DNA of 17,067 bases from Synechococcus sp. CO36386bin_37 (GCA_011525445.1 WTGE01000458.1:1-17067); one strand, 5' to 3'. Counted from the first letter of the stretch, positions 6,858 through 14,783 are shown. The notes: generated by a model not told the origin, from the sequence alone. Made by a program: numbers and translations.

Positions 6858-7559
6858 GTGGATCTGTTCGAGCGGCAATGGGCCACCTACCGAGTCCTGG
6901 TTGAACACAACTACATGGAGCATCGCGACATCAGTGATGCCACAACAGACGCAATCCATCAATGGATGGCTAGGCGCATCCATCAGGCTCGAGCCGTGGA
7001 CATGGTTGATCTGGGCTGTGGAGACCTCGGACAGCTTGCACCCCTGCTACGCAGCCTGCCTCTCAGGCAGTACCTCGGATTAGATCTCACAGAAGCAGTA
7101 CTACCGCTCGCTCAACGCAATCTTGGAGATGTTCCCTTCCACTGTGTCTGGAAGCAGGGCGATCTCCTGGACTGGGCTTGTGCCGAGCAGAGCCATTGTG
7201 TTGACCTGATCCACTCGTCGTTTGCCTTGCACCATCTCGACCAAAATCAAAAGCTCCACTTTCTTGAAGGTGCGAGGAAGCAGATCCACTCGAATGGTCT
7301 GTTCATCTGGGCGGATGTTTTTCGCCCCAAGGGGGAGCCCCGTTCGGACTACCTCAAGAGGTATTGCAAGCGAATCGACCAATGGTCTGAGCTATCTCAG
7401 ACCCAGAGGGACACCGTTACCAAACATATCAAGGACCATGATTTGCCGGCTGATCGGGAATGGCTCGAGCAGCAGGCCGAAACAAGGGGATGGTCATTCC
7501 GCTGGGCTTGGACAGGACGACACGATGCCGAGGCGGTTGCAGTGCTTCAACCGATCTGA
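6858..7559 (+). CDS. class I SAM-dependent methyltransferase
   Basis: With a GTG start at 6858 the product is 233 aa and begins VDLFERQWATYRVLVEHNYMEHRDI, a typical start for cyanobacterial small methyltransferases of this kind. SAM motif I is VDLGCGDLGQ at about 50-59, followed by the acidic YLGLDLTEAVLPLAQ strand end, motif GDLLDW, and a DLIHSSFALHHLD segment where the HHLD resembles motif IV/post-IV. The substrate is unknown. A further in-frame GTG at 6834 and upstream codons make the start uncertain, and no clear RBS is visible before 6858. Its stop lies seven bases from the opposing sufS stop, with no terminator in the gap. Confidence 0.82.
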   Translation: MDLFERQWATYRVLVEHNYMEHRDISDATTDAIHQWMARRIHQARAVDMVDLGCGDLGQLAPLLRSLPLRQYLGLDLTEAVLPLAQRNLGDVPFHCVWKQGDLLDWACAEQSHCVDLIHSSFALHHLDQNQKLHFLEGARKQIHSNGLFIWADVFRPKGEPRSDYLKRYCKRIDQWSELSQTQRDTVTKHIKDHDLPADREWLEQQAETRGWSFRWAWTGRHDAEAVAVLQPI

Positions 7560-7566
7560 TGAAGAG

Positions 7567-8835
7567 CTAACTGTTATCTCGGAGAAACTCGATCACACTG
7601 ACAAGCTCGTCAGCAAAGCGGTCGATCTCGGCATAGGTCGTACAAAAACTGAGGCTCGCACGAGCAGACCCTGTCAATCCATACAAACGGTGAAGCGGTT
7701 GACAACAATGGTGACCGCTGCGGATACAGACCCCGGCCAGGTCAAGCATCGAGGCGATGTCATTGGCATGCAGACCATCCACAACAAAGGTGGCCAGGGC
7801 GCCTCGATCAGGTTGCTGCTCTGGAGATGGCCCGAGAATACGCAGGCCATCAATCAGTTGTAGTCGACTGAACAAATGGCCAGTGAGCTCGGCTTCCCAA
7901 AGCTGAATGGCATCGAGTCCAATCGTTTGCAGATAGCGAATCGCTGCTCCCATGCCGATGGCTTCACCGATAGCCGGTGTGCCAGCTTCAAACTTGTGGG
8001 GCAGCTCTGCCCAGGTGCTGTGATCTAAAAACACGTCCTGAATCATTTCACCACCACCCAGGAAGGGCGGCATCGCCATCAAGGTCTCTTCTGAAGCCCA
8101 GAGAAAGCCCATTCCCGTTGGCCCACACAGCTTGTGGGATGAGCCCACCAGAAAATCAGCCCCGAGACTCTGCACATCAACTGGCTTATGGGCCAGGCTC
8201 TGACAAGCATCAACCAAAACCTTCGCGCCGACCCCATGAGCAAGGGTTGAGATCTGATCGATCGGGTTGCAGCAACCCAGAGTATTGCTGATGTGAACCA
8301 GGCTCACCAGGCGAGTTCGCTTGGACAGCTTTTGAATGAAATCGTCTAGATCGAGCATCCCTTCAGGCGTCAGGCCCACATGCCGAATCACACATCCTGT
8401 GCGCTTTGCCAACAACTGCCAGGGGACCAAATTGCTGTGGTGCTCCATCACGGTGAGCAACACCTCGTCACCATCCGTCAGCTCAGCATCACCCCAGCTG
8501 CGGGCAACCAGATTGATGGCCTCGGTGGCATTGCGCGTGAACACAATCTCCTTCGGGGTGGTCGCACCAACAAACGCTGCTGTGATTGTGCGAGCAGCTT
8601 CAAAGGACTCCGTGGCACGCGCGCTGAGTTGATGGGCACCACGATGGACATTGGCGTTGTCGCAGGAGTAGTAGCTCTGCAGAGAGTCAAGGACAACCCG
8701 GGGCTTTTGGCTTGTAGCCGCATGATCCAGATACACCAGTGGTTGGCCAGTGCTGGAAACCTGCTGAAGGATCGGGAAATCAGCACGGGTCCGTTCAGCC
8801 AGAGAAACGGCGGTGTTACGTGGAAGCGTCGTCAT
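7567..8835 (-). CDS. sufS: cysteine desulfurase SufS
   Basis: This 422-aa PLP enzyme removes sulfur from cysteine and supplies it to the SufBCD scaffold. The PLP lysine is Lys235 in GSSHKLCGPTG. The active-site cysteine is Cys377 in RSGHHCCQP, the RxGHHC form typical of group II (SufS) desulfurases rather than IscS. The N-terminal YLDHAATSQKP and the VMEHHSN segment with its conserved His are present. ATG at 8833-8835 overlaps the sufD stop by four bases (ATGA). It is the last gene of the ftrC-sufBCDS series. No SufE or SufU is adjacent. The gene ends seven bases from the convergent methyltransferase. Confidence 0.96.
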   Translation of the reverse strand: MTTLPRNTAVSLAERTRADFPILQQVSSTGQPLVYLDHAATSQKPRVVLDSLQSYYSCDNANVHRGAHQLSARATESFEAARTITAAFVGATTPKEIVFTRNATEAINLVARSWGDAELTDGDEVLLTVMEHHSNLVPWQLLAKRTGCVIRHVGLTPEGMLDLDDFIQKLSKRTRLVSLVHISNTLGCCNPIDQISTLAHGVGAKVLVDACQSLAHKPVDVQSLGADFLVGSSHKLCGPTGMGFLWASEETLMAMPPFLGGGEMIQDVFLDHSTWAELPHKFEAGTPAIGEAIGMGAAIRYLQTIGLDAIQLWEAELTGHLFSRLQLIDGLRILGPSPEQQPDRGALATFVVDGLHANDIASMLDLAGVCIRSGHHCCQPLHRLYGLTGSARASLSFCTTYAEIDRFADELVSVIEFLRDNS

Positions 8836-10064
8836 CGGGCCAACCGCTCAGACACAAAGTCACCATCGAGCCAACGTTGGCACGCATCGAGAGGCAATTG
8901 ATCCAGAACGTCTTGGCAGTAACCCCTCAACAGAAGGGCTACAGCAGTCGATTCAGTGATGCCACGGCTGCGGAGGTAAAAGAGCTGATCCTCCTGGAGC
9001 TGGCTCACGGTGGCGCCATGGGTGCATCGCACATCGTCAGCCACGATCTCCAACTCAGGCTTGGCATCCACACGCCCGCGACCTGACAGCAGCAGGTTCC
9101 TGCTGAGCTGAGACGCATTGGTGCGCTGCGCTTGTCTTGGCACCTGAACAGCTCCATTGAAAATACAGTGCGATCGATCAGCAACGACTGTCTTTTGCAC
9201 TTGATCCAGAGTCCCTTCAGGTCCCTCAAAACGCACTGCTGTATGGACCGCGAATTGCTCATCGGCTGCTGTCACAGAAAGGGAATGAATCGAAGAGGAC
9301 GCCTGGCCATCCACCTGAATCACACTCGGCTCCAAACGGCCAAGTAACCAGCCCTTGCTTGCTGAGGTCAGTGAATACTGACTGCGCGGCTCCTGCTCCA
9401 CAGCCAGATTGGCCAGGAGCGATTCTTGTCCATCACCCAAAGCAAGCAGACCATGCTGGACCTTGGATTCCTGACCAAGATGAATCTCAAGGAGATGGCT
9501 ATGGGCAGCAACTGTGTTGGCCCGAACCACTTGCAGGAACTCGAGTTCTGCCTTTTCCTCCACGAGCAGTAAGACCCGCGTAGGAACAAGCTGGGCAGAG
9601 GTCGCAACCATGACGAGCTCAACAGGAGGGACCTTTCCACGGATGCGCAGCGCAAGGATGTGCTGACTCACACCATGGTTGAGCTCTACAGGCCACTCGG
9701 ATGCACAACGACAACGGGACAAGGTATGGCCAAGAGCCTGCTGCAACTCCACCCCTTCCAAAGCAGAAATTCCCTCCGGCAACTCAACGCCGTCCAAGGG
9801 GTCGCTCATTCCATCGATCACAAGGCGCAGAGTTTTGTCAGCTGCGGTGGGCCAGCAGTTTTGGCTCTCCTGATGACCACTGAATTCAACGACTGACAGT
9901 TGAAACAGAGCCTCCAATCGCTTGAGATCCGTAAGGCGCCAAGACTCCTGCCGTTTCGTAGGGAGTCCCTGCTCAGCCAACGCCAATCGCCCCCTCCGCT
10001 GAACAGGCTCTAACAGTCCCGAGGGGACTGGAAGCTGTGTCAACCAGCCATCTGAAGAAGCCAT
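8832..10064 (-). CDS. sufD: Fe-S cluster assembly protein SufD
   Basis: A 410-aa SufB/SufD-family protein that pairs with SufB on the SufC ATPase to form the SufBC2D scaffold. The C-terminal family signature is clear: ADDVRCTHGATVSQLQEDQLFYLRSRGI. His349 in THGAT corresponds to the conserved SufD histidine implicated in cluster assembly. The following helix (AVALLLRGYCQDVLDQLP) parallels the SufB C-terminus. The N-terminal half is variable, as in the family. The ATG (10062-10064) is two bases past the sufC stop, and its own stop overlaps the sufS start. SufD is favoured over a second SufB by length, order and the weak N-terminal conservation. Confidence 0.95.
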   Translation of the reverse strand: MASSDGWLTQLPVPSGLLEPVQRRGRLALAEQGLPTKRQESWRLTDLKRLEALFQLSVVEFSGHQESQNCWPTAADKTLRLVIDGMSDPLDGVELPEGISALEGVELQQALGHTLSRCRCASEWPVELNHGVSQHILALRIRGKVPPVELVMVATSAQLVPTRVLLLVEEKAELEFLQVVRANTVAAHSHLLEIHLGQESKVQHGLLALGDGQESLLANLAVEQEPRSQYSLTSASKGWLLGRLEPSVIQVDGQASSSIHSLSVTAADEQFAVHTAVRFEGPEGTLDQVQKTVVADRSHCIFNGAVQVPRQAQRTNASQLSRNLLLSGRGRVDAKPELEIVADDVRCTHGATVSQLQEDQLFYLRSRGITESTAVALLLRGYCQDVLDQLPLDACQRWLDGDFVSERLAR

Positions 10065-10066
10065 GG

Positions 10067-10855
10067 TCAGGCAACCCCCCCGGCAGCGAGCTGTTGATCC
10101 ACCCAGTCGTAACCATTTTTCTCCAATTCCAATGCCAGTTCGCTGCCACCGGTACGAAGAATTCGACCAGCTCCCATCACGTGCACGTAATCCGGGGTGA
10201 TCTCATCCAGCAAGCGCTGGTAATGGGTGATAAGCAGAGTGCAATTATCAGGACTCGCCAACTGATTCACGCCTCCAGCCACAATCCGCAAGGCATCGAT
10301 ATCCAGCCCGGAATCGGTTTCATCCAGAATCGAAACAACGGGGTCCAGCAAAGCCATCTGCAGGATTTCGTTGCGCTTCTTCTCACCACCGGAGAAGCCC
10401 TCATTCACGCTGCGTTCGAGAAAGGCAGAGTCCATTTGCACCACCTTCAGGCGCTCACGGACATGATCATCAAAATCAAACGTATCGAATTCCTCTTTGC
10501 CCTGTTTGTCCCTTCTGGCGTTGGTGGACACTCTGAGGAATTCAAGATTGCTCACCCCTGGAATCTCGATCGGGTACTGAAATCCCAGAAAAACCCCGAG
10601 ACGCGATCGCTCTTCAGGCTCGAGTTCAAGAAGATCGCGACCGAGAAAGCGAACAGAACCGGATGTAACGCGATAGGCAGGGTGGCCCGCCAGAACCTTG
10701 GACAACGTGCTTTTACCACTTCCGTTGCGACCCATCACGGCATGGATCTCACCTGCCCTGACCTGGAGGGTCACACCATTCAAAATCTGCTTGCCCTCTA
10801 CAGCTGCATGGAGATCAGTGATATCGAGAAGCAACTCAGCGTCGGGACGGATCAC
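10067..10855 (-). CDS. sufC: Fe-S assembly ATPase SufC
   Basis: A 262-aa ABC-type ATPase without membrane segments, the energy-coupling subunit of SufBC2D. Walker A is GRNGSGKST (43-51 region), the signature is FSGGEKKR (154-161), Walker B and D-loop are VSILDETDSGLD (174-185), and the H-loop is His211 in LLITHYQR. The YPIEIPGVSNLEFLR segment is typical of SufC. The start is a GTG at 10853-10855 giving MIRPDAELLLDI. No Shine-Dalgarno sequence is seen; the 49-base gap after sufB is pyrimidine-rich just before the start. A later start (TTG at codon 9) would shorten it by eight residues. Confidence 0.96.
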   Translation of the reverse strand: MIRPDAELLLDITDLHAAVEGKQILNGVTLQVRAGEIHAVMGRNGSGKSTLSKVLAGHPAYRVTSGSVRFLGRDLLELEPEERSRLGVFLGFQYPIEIPGVSNLEFLRVSTNARRDKQGKEEFDTFDFDDHVRERLKVVQMDSAFLERSVNEGFSGGEKKRNEILQMALLDPVVSILDETDSGLDIDALRIVAGGVNQLASPDNCTLLITHYQRLLDEITPDYVHVMGAGRILRTGGSELALELEKNGYDWVDQQLAAGGVA

Positions 10856-10904
10856 GTAGGAAGAAAAGGGAGAAAACGAAATTGAAATCTTGATTGTTCA
10901 GGAG

Positions 10905-12344
10905 TTAACCCACTGAACCTTCGAGTTTGAGAGCTAGGAGCTTGTCAGCCTCAGCTGCGAACTCCATCGGAAGTTGATTGAACACATCTCGGCAGAAGCC
11001 GCTAACCATCATGGAAACAGCCTCTTCGAAACCAATGCCACGGCTCTGAAGGTAGAACAATTGGTCTTCCGACATCCGACACGTGCTGGCCTCATGCTCA
11101 ATGGCTGCCTGCGGTTGTTGCGAACGAATGTAGGGGTAGGTGTTGGCCGAAGCTTGATCACCGATCAACATCGAATCACATTGACTGTAATTACGTGCAC
11201 CTTGAGCATTGGGTCCAATTTGAACCAAGCCTCGATAACTATTGCTTGATTGACCAGCACTAATTCCTTTACTCACAATTGTGGAACGCGTACCAGGACC
11301 CACATGCACCATTTTGGTACCGGTGTCAGCCTGCTGGCGATTATTAGTGAGAGCAACTGAATAAAATTCACCGACAGATTCAGCTCCCTGCAGCACACAA
11401 CTGGGGTATTTCCACGTAATGGCAGAACCCGTTTCAACCTGTGTCCAACTGATTCGGCTGCGTGCACCTCGACATTGACCGCGCTTTGTCACAAAGTTAT
11501 AAATACCACCGACACCATTTTCGTCGCCAGCATACCAATTCTGGACCGTTGAATACTTAATAGAGGCATCGTCAAGAACCACCAGCTCAACCACAGCAGC
11601 GTGAAGCTGATTGGTATCGAACATAGGGGCTGTACATCCCTCCAAATAACTCACAGAAGCTCCTTCTTCAGCAACAATTAAAGTTCTCTCAAACTGTCCG
11701 GTGTCTCCGGAATTAATCCGAAAATAGGTTGAAAGCTCCATTGGACATTCAACACCCCTGGGGATAAAAACAAAGGATCCATCACTGAACACCGCAGAAT
11801 TAAGAGCTGCGAAGTAGTTGTCATTACTTGGGACAACTGAGCCAAGATATTTCTCGATCAGCTTTGGATGATCAATGACAGCTTCACTGAACGAACAGAA
11901 GACAACACCATGCTCCGCCAATTTTTCTTTATAAGTAGTCGCGATGGAGACGCTATCAAAAACAGCATCAACAGCAACATTGCTCAACCTCTTTTGCTCA
12001 CTTAAAGGAATACCTAACTTTTCAAACGTATCAAGAAGTTTAGGATCAACTTCATCAAGACTACTTTTTTTATCTTGCTGTTTAGGAGCTGCGTAATAAA
12101 CGATATCTTGATAGTCGATCTCTGGATAACCCAGTTGAGCCCAATCTGGTTCCTGCAGATTTAGCCAGTGTCGGTAAGCCCTAAGCCGAAAATCAAGCAA
12201 AAACTGGGGCTCGTTTTTCTTGGACGATATCTGCCGTATCACCTCCTCATTGAGCCCTTTGGCAATCTTGTCTGTCTCAATATCAGTGATGAAGCCATAT
12301 TTGTATGGCTGGCTAACAAGATCTCTCGTGGAGGTGCTAGTCAT
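10905..12344 (-). CDS. sufB: Fe-S cluster assembly scaffold SufB
   Basis: From the ATG at 12342-12344 the product is 479 aa, full length for cyanobacterial SufB. A TTG at 12353 that would overlap the ftrC stop is an alternative. Conserved blocks include [60 protein letters not shown], and the C-terminal [11 protein letters not shown] with Cys389, the counterpart of the SufB cysteine needed for cluster assembly. [19 protein letters not shown] matches the SufD C-terminus. The stretch around 11850-12120 is much more AT-rich than sufC or sufD. It is the second gene of the ftrC-suf transcript. Confidence 0.97.
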   Translation of the reverse strand: MTSTSTRDLVSQPYKYGFITDIETDKIAKGLNEEVIRQISSKKNEPQFLLDFRLRAYRHWLNLQEPDWAQLGYPEIDYQDIVYYAAPKQQDKKSSLDEVDPKLLDTFEKLGIPLSEQKRLSNVAVDAVFDSVSIATTYKEKLAEHGVVFCSFSEAVIDHPKLIEKYLGSVVPSNDNYFAALNSAVFSDGSFVFIPRGVECPMELSTYFRINSGDTGQFERTLIVAEEGASVSYLEGCTAPMFDTNQLHAAVVELVVLDDASIKYSTVQNWYAGDENGVGGIYNFVTKRGQCRGARSRISWTQVETGSAITWKYPSCVLQGAESVGEFYSVALTNNRQQADTGTKMVHVGPGTRSTIVSKGISAGQSSNSYRGLVQIGPNAQGARNYSQCDSMLIGDQASANTYPYIRSQQPQAAIEHEASTCRMSEDQLFYLQSRGIGFEEAVSMMVSGFCRDVFNQLPMEFAAEADKLLALKLEGSVG

Positions 12345-12349
12345 GGACG

Positions 12350-12718
12350 TCAACCCGCTGTTGCGTGAATCGTTTCAGTACTGATTGTCTGGTTATCGCA
12401 GCGGAAAGGATTGTCCTCTGTCAGGAACAACATGCAGTGACAATCTTTGCGCTCACGCATAGGAACACATGGACAATTCCAAAATGCCTGGGACACTTCT
12501 GCTTCCTTATCCTCATAGTGACGACAAGGACAAAGTGCACCACCCAAGTCGTCTTTGTGTTTGGCAAGACCCTTCAAGACGACGGATGTCACCCCTGGAT
12601 CACTGCAAAAATAGGTGCCAGTTCGCTGAGCGTACGTTTCGGCAAATTTGCGAATAACCTCAAGACTTTCAGCTGTCGGCTCTGTGCTGCCAGCGGAAGC
12701 ATCGGACATTGGGCTCAT
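12350..12718 (-). CDS. ftrC: ferredoxin:thioredoxin reductase, catalytic subunit
   Basis: The 122-aa product is the catalytic chain of ferredoxin:thioredoxin reductase, which passes photosynthetic electrons from ferredoxin through a 4Fe-4S cluster and a redox disulfide to thioredoxin. The family signature is exact: CPC (63-65), 16 residues, CPC (82-84), 8 residues, CHC (93-95), with CRHYEDK and [13 protein letters not shown] contexts. ATG at 12716-12718; an in-frame ATG three codons later is possible. Its stop is five bases before the sufB ATG, so it is first in the suf transcript. The variable subunit (ftrV) is not in the window. Being an Fe-S protein made from the same mRNA as the Fe-S assembly machinery, it would share SufR control. 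Confidence 0.96.
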   Translation of the reverse strand: MSPMSDASAGSTEPTAESLEVIRKFAETYAQRTGTYFCSDPGVTSVVLKGLAKHKDDLGGALCPCRHYEDKEAEVSQAFWNCPCVPMRERKDCHCMLFLTEDNPFRCDNQTISTETIHATAG

Positions 12719-12740
12719 AGAGAGAGGATAAGGACGAATC

Positions 12741-12755
12741 CAGACTCAGAGTCTG
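12741..12755. promoter_or_regulatory. perfect 15-base palindrome in the ftrC leader
   Basis: CAGACTC, one base, GAGTCTG: a perfect 7+7 inverted repeat with a single-base centre, 23-37 bases upstream of the ftrC start. With the proposed promoter at 12789-12818 it would lie in the 5' UTR, so it could be a second operator or an RNA hairpin near the ribosome site. Its sequence is unrelated to the 12793-12812 repeat. Confidence 0.35.
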
Positions 12756-12788
12756 AAGTCACCCCGGCCAAGAGTCAGGCCAGGACCG

Positions 12789-12818
12789 AAATACGAAACA
12801 CAAAGGTTTCGTTTTCAA
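12789..12818 (-). promoter_or_regulatory. ftrC-sufBCDS promoter with candidate SufR operator
   Basis: A perfect inverted repeat, ACGAAAC then six bases then GTTTCGT, occupies 12793-12812. On the minus strand it is flanked by TTGAAA (12818-12813) and GTATTT (12794-12789), which serve as -35 and -10 boxes 18 bases apart; TATTTC at 19 bases is the alternative. The repeat thus fills the spacer, a classical repressor position. The known SufR site in Synechocystis, recalled as CAAC-N6-GTTG, has the same six-base spacing and shares the inner C/G of each half. The sequence facts are direct; SufR binding is inferred. Confidence 0.55.
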
Positions 12819-12994
12819 AGACTAAGACACGAATCCGTTGTCCGGGGATTCGACCATTGTGGCTGGCGACACTTCGGTCAGGCGAGCCAAAACGACATGG
12901 CAGCGACGCGCAGTGAAGCAACGGGGACACCATGACCAGCAGATCCGCCGTTTCCCACCTTCCCGTGGCATCGTGAGACCACTAGCTACAACTC

Positions 12995-13636
12995 ATGGGA
13001 GCACAGTCTCAGGCCCCCACACGTGAAACCACTCTCACCTTGCTCCTCAAGCAGGGCGAGATGAGTGCTGCACAATTGGCTGAAACCCTGGGAATTTCTG
13101 TGCAGGCCATGCGTCGTCATCTGCGCAGCCTCGAAGACGATGAGCTCGTTGAATCCAGCCCTACAGCTTCAGGACCAGGGCGCCCATCCAATCTTTGGCG
13201 GCTGACGACCAAAGGTCATCAGCACTTTCCGGACGGAAGCGAAAACTTCGCTCTGGGTCTGCTGGAGTCCATGGCAGCAACATTGTCTCCTGAAGCGATG
13301 AGCGACCTGCTGCGCCAGCAAGCAATTGAGAAGGCCAATCAATATCGCCTACGTCTCGGCAACGCTCCCTTGGAGCAGAGGGTCAGAGAATTGGTCAATC
13401 TGCGCCTTCAAGAGGGCTACGTCAGCGATATCCAACCAGCTCCGAATGGACAGGGATGGTGCATCAGCGAATTTCACTGTTCTGTCCAGCGAATTGCTGA
13501 AGAGTATCCAGCTGTCTGCGATCAGGAGCTTCAACTGATCAGACACACGTTCCCTGACTGTTCAGTGGAGAGGGTGCATTGGCGCCTGGAAGCGGGACAT
13601 TCCTGCGGTTTTCGCATCTCTCCCAGGCAGGCGTAA
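12995..13636 (+). CDS. sufR: SufR, Fe-S cluster-binding repressor of the suf operon
   Basis: A 213-aa DeoR-type transcription factor. The N-terminal winged helix-turn-helix is visible at about 10-75 (MSAAQLAETLGISVQAMRRHLRSLEDDELVE, then GRPSNLWRLT). The C-terminal cysteines Cys162, Cys175, Cys189 and Cys204 follow the Cx12Cx13Cx14C spacing described for cyanobacterial SufR, which binds 4Fe-4S clusters and represses sufBCDS when clusters are sufficient. A further Cys156 lies just before. ATG at 12995-12997; no clear RBS. It is divergent from ftrC-suf and followed after three bases by the 143-aa gene, so it probably heads a transcript with downstream genes. Confidence 0.95.
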   Translation: MGAQSQAPTRETTLTLLLKQGEMSAAQLAETLGISVQAMRRHLRSLEDDELVESSPTASGPGRPSNLWRLTTKGHQHFPDGSENFALGLLESMAATLSPEAMSDLLRQQAIEKANQYRLRLGNAPLEQRVRELVNLRLQEGYVSDIQPAPNGQGWCISEFHCSVQRIAEEYPAVCDQELQLIRHTFPDCSVERVHWRLEAGHSCGFRISPRQA

Positions 13637-13639
13637 ATC

Positions 13640-14071
13640 ATGGGAGAACAGCCGCTTTTGGGCTCAGGACCTCTGACGCAGGCTGAGGCAGAGCAGATCG
13701 AATCCACTCTGCTCCCCAATCTCGATCGCCATCACCTTCGGCTCCTGGCCCACTGTCTGCGCTGTTTTCAAGACATGGCGAGTCCTCGGCAATCCGGACC
13801 ACTTCCCAGCCAAAGCACTCTTGAGCAGTGGCTGTTGGCGCAGCCTCAGTTAGCGGACGACGCTCAATTCCGAGACCTGCTCCTGTTGCAACTCCAAACA
13901 GCTGCCCACCAACTGGAAGAGATCGCTCGAAGCAACCATCATTCGGCCCTGGAGCTCTCCATTCCCGAGCTCATTGAAGCCTGCACCAAAGCGAGCAAAG
14001 CCAGGATCAACAACCAGCGCACCGCTCCCGCGAATTGCGATCATCCAACTCAGGAATCGTCATCTTCATGA
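13640..14071 (+). CDS. hypothetical protein (143 aa) between sufR and the bilin lyase
   Basis: I do not recognise this protein. It starts at ATG 13640, three bases after the sufR stop, and ends with an ATGA overlap onto the lyase, so it is very likely translated with both neighbours. It is rich in Leu, Gln and Ala, and looks fully helical (SETLLPNLDRHHLRLLAHCLRCFQDMA-like helices, then LLLLQLQTAAHQLEEIARS). There is no membrane segment or signal peptide. The last 25 residues are polar and probably disordered (ending SSSS). Two cysteines (LAHCLRC) are three apart and may matter near SufR, but this alone does not suggest metal binding. Confidence 0.8.
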   Translation: MGEQPLLGSGPLTQAEAEQIESTLLPNLDRHHLRLLAHCLRCFQDMASPRQSGPLPSQSTLEQWLLAQPQLADDAQFRDLLLLQLQTAAHQLEEIARSNHHSALELSIPELIEACTKASKARINNQRTAPANCDHPTQESSSS

Positions 14072-14679
14072 CCTCATCCATTACCAGCGCTGTTGAGTTC
14101 TTTCAGAGGAGTTGTGGTCGTTGGCGCTCCCAACGCAGTGTCCATCACCTTCTGCACCGACGCGCTGAAGCAGGTGGGTCTTTCATCGTTGTCGAAGACC
14201 TCGATCCCGAGGACCCCAGGCTTCTCATCCTTGCTGAGCAACACGGACAATCCCCAAAGCAGATCGCTGGCGGGAGCTATGTGCGCTGGAGCGCCTCCAT
14301 GGCATGGGATCAGTACGGCGAGGCCCATGACGGAGAGACCGTATTCGGGCTGATCCCTGATAGCGACGATGGACGCAGCGGCATGTTGTTACGCGATTTG
14401 GGTTACGCCGAAAAGGCACCGGCAACATCCACCTTCGAGATGGACGATCAGGACGGACTCAATCTCTGCACCAGCTACGAAACCATGACCGTGTGGGAAC
14501 GATTCTGGTTCACAGGTCCCAACGTGAGGTTGCGGTCCAGCACCGTCGAAGGGCTCTCCAACAACGCATCCTTCTGCATGGAGACTCGCTTGAGCAATGA
14601 CTCCGATAACAACCCTGAACCCTCCGTCAACGCCAAAAGCAAGGCCAAGACCGGATTGACGTCACCGTTTGGCTGGTAA
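14068..14679 (+). CDS. cpcS: CpcS/CpeS-family phycobiliprotein bilin lyase
   Basis: The product is 203 aa from the ATG at 14068-14070, which overlaps the previous stop as ATGA. A TTG at 14035 would add 11 residues and is less likely. Family features: AVEFFQRSCGRWRSQRSVHHLLHRRAEAGGSFIVVE, GGSYVRWSASMAWDQ, GMLLRDLGYAEKAPATSTFEM, LCTSYETMTVWERFWFTGPNVRLRSSTVE, and ASFCMETRL. These lipocalin-like lyases attach phycobilins to Cys-84-type sites of phycocyanin, phycoerythrin or allophycocyanin. Which substrate (CpcS, CpeS, CpeU type) cannot be told here. The polar tail after about residue 175 is longer than usual. The neighbouring cpcG gene supports a phycobilisome role. Confidence 0.88.
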   Translation: MTSSITSAVEFFQRSCGRWRSQRSVHHLLHRRAEAGGSFIVVEDLDPEDPRLLILAEQHGQSPKQIAGGSYVRWSASMAWDQYGEAHDGETVFGLIPDSDDGRSGMLLRDLGYAEKAPATSTFEMDDQDGLNLCTSYETMTVWERFWFTGPNVRLRSSTVEGLSNNASFCMETRLSNDSDNNPEPSVNAKSKAKTGLTSPFGW

Positions 14680-14783
14680 GGGAGAAGCTCAGGAACTATT
14701 ACGGACTGTGAGTGCTGCCTTCTGAATAGAGAGCGCAACGAACTCTTCTTCTACGATCTCGAACGACGGATGTTGAAGTTTGC
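14680..14783 (+). promoter_or_regulatory. gap upstream of cpcG, probable promoter region
   Basis: The 104 bases between the lyase and cpcG hold no ORF and no terminator hairpin that I can see. TACGAT at 14752-14757 could be a -10 box but lacks a matching -35. cpcG could therefore be read from upstream, from its own promoter, or both. Confidence 0.25.

Larger units (their letters stand above)
12719..12994. promoter_or_regulatory. divergent control region between ftrC and sufR
   Basis: These 276 bases hold no credible gene. They separate the leftward ftrC-sufBCDS series from rightward sufR and contain the two palindromes listed separately. Next to sufR, TAGCTA (12983-12988) could be a -10 box, which would put the transcript start at or very near the sufR ATG and suggest a short or absent leader. 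No good -35 box accompanies it. The exact CAAC-N6-GTTG arrangement does not occur here. Confidence 0.6.

Noticed and set aside
10037..10885. Long plus-strand ORF (282 codons) opposite sufC
   Set aside because: It is the antisense shadow of sufC, which has all ABC ATPase motifs. The shadow translation has no recognisable domain.
12827..12840. Possible Synechocystis-type CAAC-N6-GTTG SufR site
   Set aside because: GTTG is present at 12837-12840 but the matching position holds ACAC, so the half-site fails. No exact copy occurs in 12719-12994.
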